NCBI RefSeq assembly: GCF_016097555.1
Contig: NW_024533068.1
Span: 34,803 to 98,802 of the forward strand
Origin: Gigantopelta aegis
Taxonomy: Eukaryota > Mollusca > Gastropoda > Neomphalida > Peltospiridae
Direction: 5' to 3'
DNA: 64,000 bases
Each line of letters starts with the position of its first letter. Positions within the stretch are counted from its first letter, which is position 1. Below are positions 24,743-33,971 of the stretch, in pieces. A model generated the notes under the pieces. The model did no database searches and was not told the DNA's origin. It worked only from the letters and a program-made list of their open reading frames with translations. The translations under genes were made by a program, and so were the position numbers.

Positions 24743-25610
24743 TAGAACTGAGTGTCCAGTTGTTCAAGTACAGGTATAAAACATTAGATAAGATGTATGT
24801 AGCTAACACATACATCTGTATATTAACAATGTATGTATTTTTTTTGTATCGCATTCAGAAAACTATATTAAAAGGCAATGCCATTTATAAACTTGTGGGT
24901 ATAGTGAAATATCAAAATAAACAATACTCTTCATTATACTCTCCACATAAAACAATACTTAATAGTTCTATATCAGTAACAGTAATATATGTGCAAAATT
25001 GTGTTTTATATAATTAATTAATCACCAGTAACATAGGTTACTCCTGTTAATACAGCAAAATCATTCAACAAGATTCATGTTTTTCTATCAATCAGATGAA
25101 GGTTCAAATGTACATGTACTTTTCATATAGAAAATGTAAACTGCAGGCAATAGAAACAACCACTGTCTATGTCATCTATTATATGTCTCACTACAATGGA
25201 TTACATAACAGATGAGGTGAATACTATGACTGACCATATAGTATACACATATATGTGTATACTATATGGTCAGTCTGAAGAAAATGATTTCATATCATTC
25301 AAGTGTATATGGACATCATACTGACAAAGGCATTAACAAACTACCAAAGATCAGGACATTGTCCCTTCTCAAGATCAGTGTACAATTGAGAAGTTAATAT
25401 TAGAAGTACCTGAAGATCTTACATCTACTGATGAGAGATATAACGAAGCCTCACCTCTTTCTTTATCTCCGCCTTTAGAAGGGAGTTGACCCTTATCCCT
25501 TGTTTTGACTGATAATATAGATTTATTATATCCAAACCTGTTTAACCGGTATTTTTAACTTTGTGCTTTTAATTTATTATTTACCTGGTTTCTCTTGATG
25601 TACTATATTT
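24743..25610. other. Intergenic stretch with a palindrome and no supported gene
   Basis: I find no recognisable protein. A forward open frame (24730-25017) and a reverse one near 25400-25500 (reading DKGQLPSKGGDKERGEASLY) are both short and match nothing I know. The latter could be an alternative 3' exon of the DCAF17 copy that ends at 25613. Confidence 0.4.
25228..25275. repeat. Perfect 48-bp palindrome
   Basis: The left arm GACTGACCATATAGTATACA plus CATA is followed without a gap by its exact reverse complement. The centre is between 25251 and 25252; the match stops at both ends (T/T). It could extrude as a cruciform or fold as a hairpin in RNA. Confidence 0.97.
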
Positions 25611-25612
25611 TT

Positions 25613-26165
25613 ACAAGCTACATTATCAGTACTTAAAGTCCCAATCTAGCAAGTCTATTAAATAACGAGGTTCCTAAATGTATAAGTTACCAGTTGTCCA
25701 GAGCGTAATGTTCTTACATGAAATTCATTACATGCAGCAGGTTTTGGATTATGGATATAAACATGAGGGGAGCCTCCAAAATGGACTCCTACTTCAGAAT
25801 TACATTGTGTTTGAAATAACAGTGGTGGAAGTTCTACAATAGTGTAGTATAATGTCAGTTGATAATCATGTGACATACCAGGTATTAATGGTTGTAGGAA
25901 TGCTATTAGGAAATGTACCAGGAGTATATACTGTAGTATCATTAGACTGATAGGATATCCCTAATTTAACTGTAGCTATAGTACACTAGAAGAGAGAGAG
26001 AATATAGGTTATCTTGTCTAATACACTAACATTGTCCAATATCCATTGAAAACTATAATATTGACAATGTTGTGATGATAGCACAAGGAGAAGATCTTCA
26101 GTCAGCGAGACATGACGGATGTTGTCACCAAATATCTATGATAGAGTTAGTGTTATGTTAAACTG
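25613..26165 (-). pseudogene. DCAF17: Partial DCAF17 copy: middle exons only
   Basis: Reverse-strand exons, from upstream, read IFGDNIRHVSLTEDLLLVLS (about 26075-26145), TVKLGISYQSNDTTVYTP (about 25905-25980) and ELPPLLFQTQCNSEVGVHFG, then HVYIHNPKPAACNEFHVRTL (25690-25840), then IGTLSTDNVA (about 25616-25650). These match the second half of DCAF17, a CUL4-DDB1 substrate receptor. The exons are in frame and tidy, but the C-terminal exons present at 29390-30080 are absent: similarity stops at about 25613. No N-terminal exons are visible upstream, where the GC-rich element begins at 26301. It is either a truncated duplicate or an artefact of unmerged haplotypes. Confidence 0.75.
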
Positions 26166-26300
26166 ACATCAAAGGAACTTCCAATATGTTCTTTTATTTT
26201 TACTTTTAACAACTAAAACTTAACATTAACTTTACTTTGGATTGACTGACATTTCTTGTAGTTTAAATAAAGTAAAGATTTATTAAAAAAAAAAAAAAAA

Positions 26301-26650
26301 CATGTTGTGTTGCCCAAACGATTCCTACTCGCTCACCCACTCAGGCTTCCACTTAGGCTCCAGGATTCCCTGCTATTGCTAGCTGGGACCGCCACCTGGC
26401 TTGGTAACCTCGTCTTCGCGAGGTAATCCTGGCTGGAGCATCGCCCTAACTTAAAACCAGCCGTACGGGATTCCAGCTCTTAGGGAATTTCGCATTCAGG
26501 AACCGGGAACCACAAATACACCAGCCTCTTCTCGTTTAAAGGGAGACTACCAGCCCTATCCTAGTCGGCCTTTCGGATACTCCGTAGAGTATGCTGGTAA
26601 CCATCTCAGAGGTCTGATGCATTGCAGAACGCTGGCCCACAACACAACCT
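26301..26650 (-). mobile_element. GC-rich repeat element, copy A (about 350 bp)
   Basis: A block near 50% GC in an AT-rich setting. On the forward strand it starts TGTTGTGTTGCCCAAACG right after a 16-17 base A-run and ends GCCCACAACACAACC. Its ends are roughly inverted copies (TTGTGTTG), as in a short terminal-inverted-repeat element. On the reverse strand it would end in a long T-run, as a pol III transcript does. No reading frame of note. A second full copy lies at 30631-30978 and an inverted partial copy at 27705-27875. I could not match it to tRNA, 5S, 7SL, RNase P or rRNA by eye. Confidence 0.65.
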
Positions 26651-27367
26651 ATCCAAGTTGGTTTTCATTTCCTTTTATATGTACGTCAGATTTTGTCTTC
26701 ATGCTCTTGTGGGGCGCGCTGTTTGTCGCCTATGAATATCATTAACGCTAGTTAGCATCTGTGAGCTATTTAATAACTAAAATTAAACTATATTTTAAAA
26801 GGTCAAGAATAAAACTAGTCCTGCTTAAGCAAACTATAACAACACTACTAATTATATATATTACAATGTCATATACTACAATTAAGAGGTAATAGATATA
26901 AACATGTACATGTTTATTTGTACATGTACATTTATTTAAGTAACAAGTCAAACTAAGTTAAGGTTCTACCTCCAGTGAGGTTGCCATTGATACAGTTGTA
27001 TACTTACACCAACTCACAAAAACATATATAGAACTTGTAGATGTACCTTCATTGGACTCGTATTTGTACATTAAGTTCTGTGTAGACAGTCAGACAAATA
27101 GTATTGACAGTCTTGATATACCTTACATGTACTATTCCAAAACTAAATGCAATACTTGATAACTACATTTGACAATTCTGTAATACTGAGTGTGACACTA
27201 AATAGTACAGTTGTCTGCTTGTGTCAAAATATTTGTTTTATTGTATTTATTTCATATTACTAATGTAAAATATCATTGTCTCTTTTTATGTTAAAACAAA
27301 TAAAAACCATTACCTAAACACTCTATCAATCTAATTTATGTTCATTAGTTAGCCACACCCATCTAAT

Positions 27368-27439
27368 ATGGCTAAATTATTGACAATAGATGTTACAAAT
27401 ATTTGTATAAAAGTAGCTGGATCTGTTGGACATCAATAT
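27368..27439 (+). pseudogene. Duplicate HDHD3 exon 1 (copy A)
   Basis: This exon of 72 bases reads MAKLLTIDVTNICIKVAG then SVGHQY, followed by a GTGAGT donor and the first bases of HDHD3 exon 2 (reading LKHVKK). After that the sequence diverges from the copy at 31660 and the frame closes within about 25 codons. The later HDHD3 exons are not here. Confidence 0.8.
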
Positions 27440-27704
27440 GTGAGTCTTTTATTCCTATCTCTTATATTATTATCATCATTAGTTGAAACATGTTAAGAAG
27501 TACTACTCACTGGTAAATAGATGTATAAAAATAGGTCAATACATTAATGCATATAAAGTTTCAATTGAACATGTATAGTGTGTAAATGCATCTTACTATA
27601 GAGATTAATATTACTATATCAAAAATATTTTTATTATTATTATAGCTGTATTAGCTCTCAGTATTCCTGACCTTGATGATCTTACTACATGAGTTGGTGA
27701 AACC

Positions 27705-27875
27705 AGGATTACCTTGTCTTCGGACAAAGGTTACCAGACTACGGTGGCAGTCTTAGCTAGCAATAGCAGGGAATCCTGGAGCCAAAGTGGAGACCCTAGT
27801 GGGTGAGTCAGGAGGGATCATTTGGGCAACACACAGTTTTTTATAAATTTAGATTTATTTAAAACTACTGGGAAA
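27705..27875 (+). mobile_element. Inverted partial copy of the GC-rich element
   Basis: The forward strand here matches the reverse complement of about 26303-26435, including AGCTAGCAATAGCAGGGAAT and TTTGGGCAACAC, with scattered changes. Weak similarity continues into the flank past the T-run (ATTTATTTAAAACTAC), so the repeated unit may be longer than the GC-rich part. Confidence 0.75.
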
Positions 27876-28147
27876 CTACCTGTCAGTAGAACTGGCCCTC
27901 AGACTGTCATAGAAAATATTTCACAAATTTGCTTAAGTTGTATGGTATATACAAAATATACAATTGGTGTTACAAACATAAAACTGACAAAGAAAATTTC
28001 ATGAAATATTATTAGCATAATTTTTTTTCATACAAGTTTGAAAAAGATACAGTAGTAAGAAAAATTATAGATTCATCTCTTGATACTATGATACCAAGAG
28101 ATGAAATCTATAATTTTTAATTTAAATTTATAATGTTAAGTTAACAG
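27876..28147. other. Stretch before the EGF/CUB gene
   Basis: A forward open frame of 60 codons (27822-28004) lies on the edge of the inverted element and shows no family signature. No signal-peptide exon for the EGF/CUB gene is visible. It holds the hairpin at 28060-28118. Confidence 0.4.
28060..28118. repeat. Imperfect inverted repeat, 23-24 bp arms
   Basis: The arm AAAAATTATAGATTCATCTC plus TTG (28060-28082) is repeated in reverse complement at 28095-28118 with a single extra base, around a 12-base loop. It lies 30 bases upstream of the first EGF exon, inside what would be an intron or leader. Confidence 0.9.
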
Positions 28148-29292
28148 ATGAACATGGTGGATGTAGTCACAGCTGTGTTAATACTAGGGGGTCTTATTAC
28201 TGTACCTGTCCACTTGGATTACAACTGAAATCAGATAATAGAACATGCGAAGGTAAGTTACAATATCTACTGATGTAAATTCTGACTTCTTTACAGATAT
28301 CAATGAATGTTTAACAATTATCATGGATGTAGTCATGCCTGTATTAACAATCCAGGATCATAAATCTGTATATGTCTTAAAGGATTCCAACTGAAATCAG
28401 ATAATAAAACTTGCGAAGGTAAGTTATAATATCTCCTAGCACATGTCATCTTTTTTTATAGACACCAATGAATGTCTAACAGATGATCATGGATGTAGTC
28501 ATAGCTGTGTTAATACTACAGGATCATATTATTGTACCTGTCCATCTAATATGATTCTATCATCTGATAATCGAACATGTATTCAACAATGACAAGATTG
28601 TTCCCATACTCTCACTGATGCTAGTGGTACAATATCTTTACCAAATACAAATTGTACTTGGAAGATTGTTATTTCTGACAAAACTCTTGTCATATCATTG
28701 ACATTGTCTAATCTCCAAATATCATCATCATTGTCCAAGGCCTGTTCTGATGGTTATATTGAAGTATTTAATGGACCTGATACTACTAGTGTATCACAAG
28801 GTAAATTCTGTACTGGTACGACAACTATTACATCATCAACTGAGGAGTTAACTATAAAGTATCATTATAATACTGGTAGTACAGGCACTATGACATATTC
28901 CAGTATTAAACCATAGTAAGTAAATATATATACTTTGTCATAAATTTGTTGTTGCTTTAGTTAAATCATGCTTTAGTCTTGTCAATGAAAACCAAATGCT
29001 GTCACTTAGTACTTTCCCAGGGAAATATACACAGACCGTTAACTGTTGCTATTATATTTTCCTTAACAATAAGAAACCAACTTTCCGACTTCTCTACACT
29101 GATCTTGACTTTACAGACTGTACTTCTGACTACCTAACTGTATATTCTGGACTTGCTACAAAAATTGATGCAATTTGTAATAGTCAAGGACAGACAGAAT
29201 ACACTAGTACAAGTACTATTATGAAGATAGAATATAAAGGAACAACACTATCAAAGTATCGTGGCTTTCATGGAATCATAATTACAAAATAA
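28148..29292 (+). CDS. EGF/CUB domain protein, probably secreted, 5' end not found
   Basis: Three EGF-like modules on successive exons: HGGCSHSCVNTRGSYYCTC (from 28148), DINECLT with HGCSHACINNPGS (from about 28297) and DTNECLTDDHGCSHSCVNTT (from about 28461). The second and third begin with the D-x-N-E-C calcium-binding signature. A CUB domain follows (about 28590-28916: NCTWKI, LSLTLSNLQI, CSDGYIEVFNGPD, GKFCTGT), then a second CUB domain (28960-29292: CCYYIFLNNKK, LDFTDCTSDYLTVYSG, ending GFHGIIITK, TAA at 29290-29292). Such modules act in extracellular binding and matrix or signalling proteins. No signal peptide, transmembrane segment or protease domain is seen. It is flanked by the two copies of the duplicated block, and its upstream exons may have been lost or displaced. 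Confidence 0.8.
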
Positions 29293-29389
29293 ATAACTCC
29301 TTAATAATATCATAGATATTAATATCTGTGATTATATCTGTGATTAACTTTGTAATGAAGACCGTTATATGTCTGTGGTTAACTTTTTA

Positions 29390-30600
29390 TTAATGACTGT
29401 TATCAGTTAATGATGAAGTTTCTCTTGTCAATCGATAAAAGTAACAGATGTTACCAGCAACATATATTAGACAATCCAGTTCATAATAAATACTGTTAGA
29501 TTCAGCCTATAAAAGGAATGGATATATGAATCAAGAATTGATGGATGCATTCTGGATTCCAAGTTGGAAGTAGTACAGTTTTAGTAATTTTTCCTGTATT
29601 GTCATCTAAAAAAACACAATTGAGCTACTGTTTCTTCTCCTTCAGGTAATGTGATAACAGTATATAAGAAATCTAATTCATTTTCATGATCCAAGTCTTG
29701 AATAGCCGACTATATATTATAGAACACATTATCATTAATTTTTAACCCTTTGACCACAAAATCTCCATAATGTGGTTCTGGTTTCTTGGCTTTTAATAAT
29801 ACGTCCTCGATAGAAACTTATATGGCAATGATGTCAATATTATGTCATTATGATTGCATCATTATTTTTTACCACTTCTGTATCTTGTTCTGTTTTCAGT
29901 GCTTTGAAATTAGTCAAATATTGAAGAGTCAAACCATTTGTTGTTAATCTATAACACCTGATAATAAATACATGAGTAATTGCATTAATGGTGGGTGTGG
30001 TTGTTACATGAGGGTACATCCACTTATATGAAGTATACGTTGGTAGTCTTCAAAATGAAATGATGCAACATCATGATGGAAAGCTACATTATCAGTACTT
30101 AAAGTCCCAATCTAGCAAGTCTATTAAATAATGAGGTTCTTAAATGTATAAGTTACCAATTGTCCAGAGCGTAATGTTCTTACATGAAATTCATTACATG
30201 CAGCAGGTTTTGGATATGGATATAAACATGAGGGAGCCTCCAAAGACTCCTAGAAATAGAATTACATTGGACTAACAGTTTTCCAATTCTACAATAGTGT
30301 AGATAATGACAATGTTGGATCAGTCAGTGAGACATCAGATGTTGTCACCAAATATCTATGATAGTATATAGTAGTATAGTGTTAGGATATCCTAATTTAA
30401 CTGACTATATCTAGAAAGAGAAGGAATAACTTGTCAATATTGTCCAATTCCTTGAAAACTTTTTGACTTTTATGATAGCACAAGGAGGAGACAACTAAAA
30501 CGGATGTTTAACTATTAGTTACTTTGAACTTTAAAGGAACTTCCAATATGACTTTAACACTTTTAACAACTCTTGTAGTTTGACTGAATAGTTTAAATAA
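29390..30600 (-). CDS. DCAF17: DDB1- and CUL4-associated factor 17, C-terminal half
   Basis: DCAF17 is a WD-like substrate receptor for the CUL4-DDB1 ubiquitin ligase, found in the nucleolus in vertebrates. The intact 3' exons read IGTLSTDNVAFHHDVASFHF then EDYQRILHISGC (about 30010-30105), RLTTNGLTLQYLTNFKALKT (about 29890-29950), SIEDVLLKAKKPEPHYGDFV (about 29755-29815), AIQDLDHENELDFLYTVITL with GEETVAQLCF (about 29620-29705), TGKITKTVLLPTW and IYYELDCLIYVAGNICYFYR, ending LTDNSH and TAA at 29390-29392. This follows the family order to its end. The upstream exons (30110-30600) are the block-B version of the exons at 25690-26145 and are corrupted: pieces of the IFGDN exon and the TVKLG exon are interleaved. 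N-terminal exons were not found. Confidence 0.85.
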
Positions 30601-31797
30601 GTCAAGATTTATTAAAAAAAAAAAAAAACATGTTGTGTTGCCCAAACGATTCCTACTCGCTCACCCACTCAGGCTTCCACTTAGGCTCCAGGATTCCCTG
30701 CTATTGCTAGCTGGGACCGCCACCTGGCTTGGTAACCCTCGTCTTCGCGAGGTAATCCTGGCTGGAGCATCGCCCTAACTTAAAACCAGCCGTACGGGAT
30801 TCCAGCTCTTAGGGAATTTCGCATTCAGGAACCGGGAACCACAAATACACCAGCCTCTTCTCGTTTAAAGGGAGACTACCAGCCCTATCCTAGTCGGCCT
30901 TTCGGATACTCCGTAGAGTATGCTGGTAACCATCTCAGAGGTCTGATGCATTGCAGAACGCTGGCCCACAACACAACCTATCCAAGTTGGTTTTCATTTC
31001 CTTTTATATGTACGTCAGATTTTGTCTTCATGCTCTTGTGGGGCGCGCTGTTTGTCGCCTATGAATATCATTAACGCTAGTTAGCATCTGTGAGCTATTT
31101 AATAACTAAAATTAAACTATATTTTAAAAGGTCAAGAATAAAACTAGTCCTGCTTAAGCAAGGTAACAACATAGATATATAAACATGTACATGTTTATTT
31201 GTACATGTACATTTATTTAAGTAACAAGTCAAACTAAGTTAAGGTTCTACCTCCAGTGAGGTTGCCATTAGTACAGTTGTATACTTACACACCTACTCAC
31301 AAAAACATATATAGAACTTGTAGATGTACCTTCATTGGACTCGTATTTGTAAATTAAGTTCAGTGTAGACAGTCAGACAAATAGTATTGACAGTCTTGAT
31401 ATACCTTACATGTACTATTCCAAAACTAAATGCAATACTTGATAACTACATTTGACAATTCTGTAATACTGAGTGTGACACTAAATAGTATAGTTGTCTG
31501 CTTGTGTCAAAATATTGTGTTTTTATTGTGTTTATTTCATATTAGTAATGTAAAATATCATTGTCTCTTTTTATGTTACAACAAATAAAACCATTACCTA
31601 AACACTCTATCAATCTAACTTCTGCTCATTGTATCATTAGTTAGCCACACCCATCTAATATGGCTAAATTATTGACAATAGATGTTACAAATACTTGTAT
31701 AAAAGTAGCTGGATCTGTTGGACATCAATACGTGAGTCTTTTATTCCTATCTCTTATATTATTATCATCATTAGTTGAAACATGTTAAGAAGTACAC
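30084..31797. repeat. Duplicated block, copy B
   Basis: Direct repeat of 25612-27510. The part from the A-run through the GC-rich element and its right flank (about 30615-31160) is almost identical to copy A. The left part has many deletions. About 60 bases present in copy A at 26832-26890 are missing here. The right part continues into a complete HDHD3 gene. Confidence 0.9.
30629..30978 (-). mobile_element. GC-rich repeat element, copy B
   Basis: Differs from copy A at about one position within 350 bases (one extra C near 30738), with the same preceding A-run and the same right flank. Near identity beside diverged flanks suggests recent duplication or gene conversion of this segment. Confidence 0.7.
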
Positions 31798-32710
31798 ACC
31801 AGATACTGCAATGTTGGAAGACTCTATTGAAAAAGCGTTCAGGTGTGTATCCATTAGTCGTATCTATGTATCCATTGTTTAGTTCAATCTATCCATTGTT
31901 TAGTAAGATTTATCCATTTCCATAGAGTCCATTACAAAAGAATGTTAATTGAGCAACCTAACTTTGGCTGTTACTCTAAACTAGGATGTCGTCAATGGTG
32001 GAATATTGTAAGCAACATTCCTATATTATGTGTCATTTTTACAACATTCATTACAGGTAGTGACACAGACATTATTGTCATGTGGTTTATAAAGGACCTA
32101 CTGATCTTATTTGTCAGTCATTGTATGATGATTTTACTGATAGTCAATACTGGGTAATTTATGATGATGTCATGATTGTTTAACTAAGATGAAATCAATG
32201 GGCTTAATGATAGGGGCTGTATCTAATTTTGATGAGAGATTAAGTAGGTCTGTGATATTGATTTTTAGTTTCATTCCTGTTTTTAGATACAATTTTGGAT
32301 GGAATAGGTCTGAGTCCTTTCTTTGATTTCGTATTAACATCATATATTGAACAATGTCACAAACCAAATATTCAGTAATCAAATAATAAGATTATATAAT
32401 ACATATATTATTTTTAGGATATTTCATAAAGCATTAATACATGGTAATGTATCTGCCAAGGAGACCTGGCATATCGGTGATGATTATGTGAGTATAGAAC
32501 ACACAATGACATTTACATTCTATTAATAGGATAATGATTATGTTGCTGCTACTAATGCTGGACTACATGCTCTGTTACTGATAAGGGACAAAGTAAGGAT
32601 TGTTGCTATGGTAATCACTTCATTTTTGCAGACTAAGGATCCTCCTACAGGTGATGTACCTGTAATCAGAAACAATGAGAGAAGCAGTGGAGGTTGTAAG
32701 ACAGTGCTAA
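31660..32710 (+). CDS. HDHD3: HAD-like hydrolase domain-containing protein 3
   Basis: A haloacid dehalogenase-superfamily protein, presumed hydrolase. Exon 1 (31660-31731) reads MAKLLTIDVTNTCIKVAG; motif I is D-V-T-N-T, with the nucleophile Asp present and the residue two further on being Thr. Exon 2 reads LKHVKKYTPDTAMLEDSIEK. Next comes YKRMLIEQPNFGCYSKLGCR with QWW (31936-32007). A piece near 32060-32160 reads GPTDLI, SLYDDF and YWVIYDD. Motif II is in LMIGAVSNFDERL (about 32206-32242); motif III and the cap end are in LTSYIEQCHKPN and RIFHKALIHGNVSAKETWHI with GDDY (about 32417-32488), then DYVAATNAGLHALLLIRDK. The end is probably TAA at 32708-32710. It lies head-to-head with DCAF17. Its first exon also occurs at 27368 and, degraded, at 24511. 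Confidence 0.88.
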
Positions 32711-32748
32711 CTGCAATGACTCTGGATTTCCCTTTATCGTTATCAGCT

Positions 32749-32821
32749 GCCCAGTTAGCTCAGTCGGTAGAGCATCAGGCTTTTAACCTGAGGGTCAAGG
32801 GTTCGAGTCCCTTACTGGGCG
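32749..32821 (+). tRNA. tRNA-Lys (anticodon UUU)
   Basis: A complete cloverleaf of 73 bases. Acceptor GCCCAGT pairs with ACTGGGC (32814-32820). The D loop carries the A-box TAGCTCAGTCGG; the anticodon arm CATCAGG-CTTTTAA-CCTG has a TTT anticodon; the T arm AAGGGTTCGAGTCCCTT carries the B box. There is no intron. It starts 38 bases after the likely HDHD3 stop and ends 151 bases before the GPN2 stop. Confidence 0.97.
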
Positions 32822-32822
32822 C

Positions 32823-32835
32823 TTTTTTTTTTTTT
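32823..32835 (+). terminator. RNA polymerase III T-run terminator
   Basis: A run of about 12 T directly follows the discriminator and CG of the tRNA, as expected for pol III termination. Confidence 0.85.
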
Positions 32836-32972
32836 CGTTGATTTTAACAATTCTTGTTTATTTATTCTTATTAAAATGACATGTACCTGTAAAATATGTT
32901 TTGTTTATTTTTTTGTTGTCAAGTGTTCACGTACAGATAAGTTCCTAATTATTGATATCATAACGCTTGTTT

Positions 32973-33971
32973 CTATAGCAACACATACCTAGTATATTGA
33001 TAATCAGCTGGATCTACTGCTGACATCAAACCAGTTAATGTATCTCTCTCATTTTGAGTATAAATATAACCACTAGCTTTATCAATAGCTCTTGTAACCT
33101 CCAATAAACTCTCCTTATCCTAATAAGTGATAATTAATAAATAATTTTATATGATTATTATACCTGAATATTAAGAGGTGTAAATGATACTAGACTATAG
33201 TCTTTAATTAAACTAATTAGAGATTGATTAAGGGACTTGTAACGAATGTAAAAAGGATCATCAGAGAGATGTTCAAGAAGATATGACAAGTCTAGTACAT
33301 CAGTATAATAATCCAAGCTAAATGCTGAGAAAGAATTCATGAATAGTATTAAACTAACAATACCTAATTGATCATATTGTTGTAATAGATCTACTTTGGA
33401 GAGGATATTAAACATGAGGTAATTCTATTTGTATCATACAAGCTAGAGATGTTAATAAAACTGATATAAATTTGCCCGGGATCAGTGCAATAATGTGAAT
33501 CAACTAAATGAACAGCTGAAACCTAAAAATAATAGTAATTATTAACATCAATTATCAAGTTCCATAACTCACTTTCATACCCCATTTTTGTAACTGTGAT
33601 GCTAAATTCCTTACTGAGTTATGGTGAGTGTATAACTCTACTTGTCCAGGACAATCAATGATGTAATAGTTAGAGTATTCTATATGCTGTAGTTTTGCGT
33701 GTAGCCATTCAACGTTCTTTTCCAAATATTCCATACAATATATCAATGCTCCATTTGGTCCCAATTGTAATCGTTTCCATTACATCATCTAACGTTATAA
33801 GTTCCATAATATCGACAGCACAGTCATATGGTAGACTGTCGTTTGCAGGATCTAAGTTAACTACTGCCACTGAACGACCCAGAGTTGATAAAAATTGCTT
33901 CATGCCATTACAATATGTAGACTTACACTACCTGGCGGCCCCATTACTAGCTGTACATAGCAAGTGGCCAT
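32973..33971 (-). CDS. GPN2: GPN-loop GTPase 2
   Basis: GPN2 is a small GTPase that works with GPN1/GPN3 in assembly and nuclear import of RNA polymerase II. The start is at 33971; the P-loop GPPGSG-K-S/T (about 33910-33945) has one base missing after GSG. Next come [20 protein letters not shown] and [16 protein letters not shown] (33800-33890), then the family-defining GPN loop in [20 protein letters not shown] (about 33705-33765) and [12 protein letters not shown] (about 33625-33660). G4 lies in [14 protein letters not shown] (about 33360-33410). Then [31 protein letters not shown] and [20 protein letters not shown], with stop TAG at 32973. Its length of about 300 residues matches the family. 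Introns are about 40-130 bases. The start faces the CEP126-like gene 150 bases away. Confidence 0.93.

Larger units (their letters stand above)
25612..27510. repeat. Duplicated block, copy A (second copy at 30084-31797)
   Basis: Copy A shares with copy B, in the same order and orientation: DCAF17 middle exons on the reverse strand, an A-run, the GC-rich element, its right flank, and the HDHD3 promoter with exon 1. Similarity ranges from near identity (26290-26840 against 30615-31160) to heavily gapped (25780-26280 against 30240-30610). The left edge is at the word AGCTACATTATCAG (25615 and 30086). The right edge is in HDHD3 exon 2, after AAGAAGTAC (27506 and 31796). Confidence 0.9.

Noticed and set aside
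24730-25017. Forward open frame of 95 codons
   Set aside because: Low-complexity Ile/Tyr/Lys text with no motif, no splice context and no neighbour support.
26301-26650. GC-rich block as rRNA, 7SL, RNase P or U-RNA gene
   Set aside because: None of the conserved signature boxes of these RNAs could be found by eye; kept as an unassigned element.
32608-32841. Forward open frame of 77 codons ending in a Phe run
   Set aside because: It reads straight through the tRNA-Lys gene and its T-run; only its first part overlaps the last HDHD3 exons.
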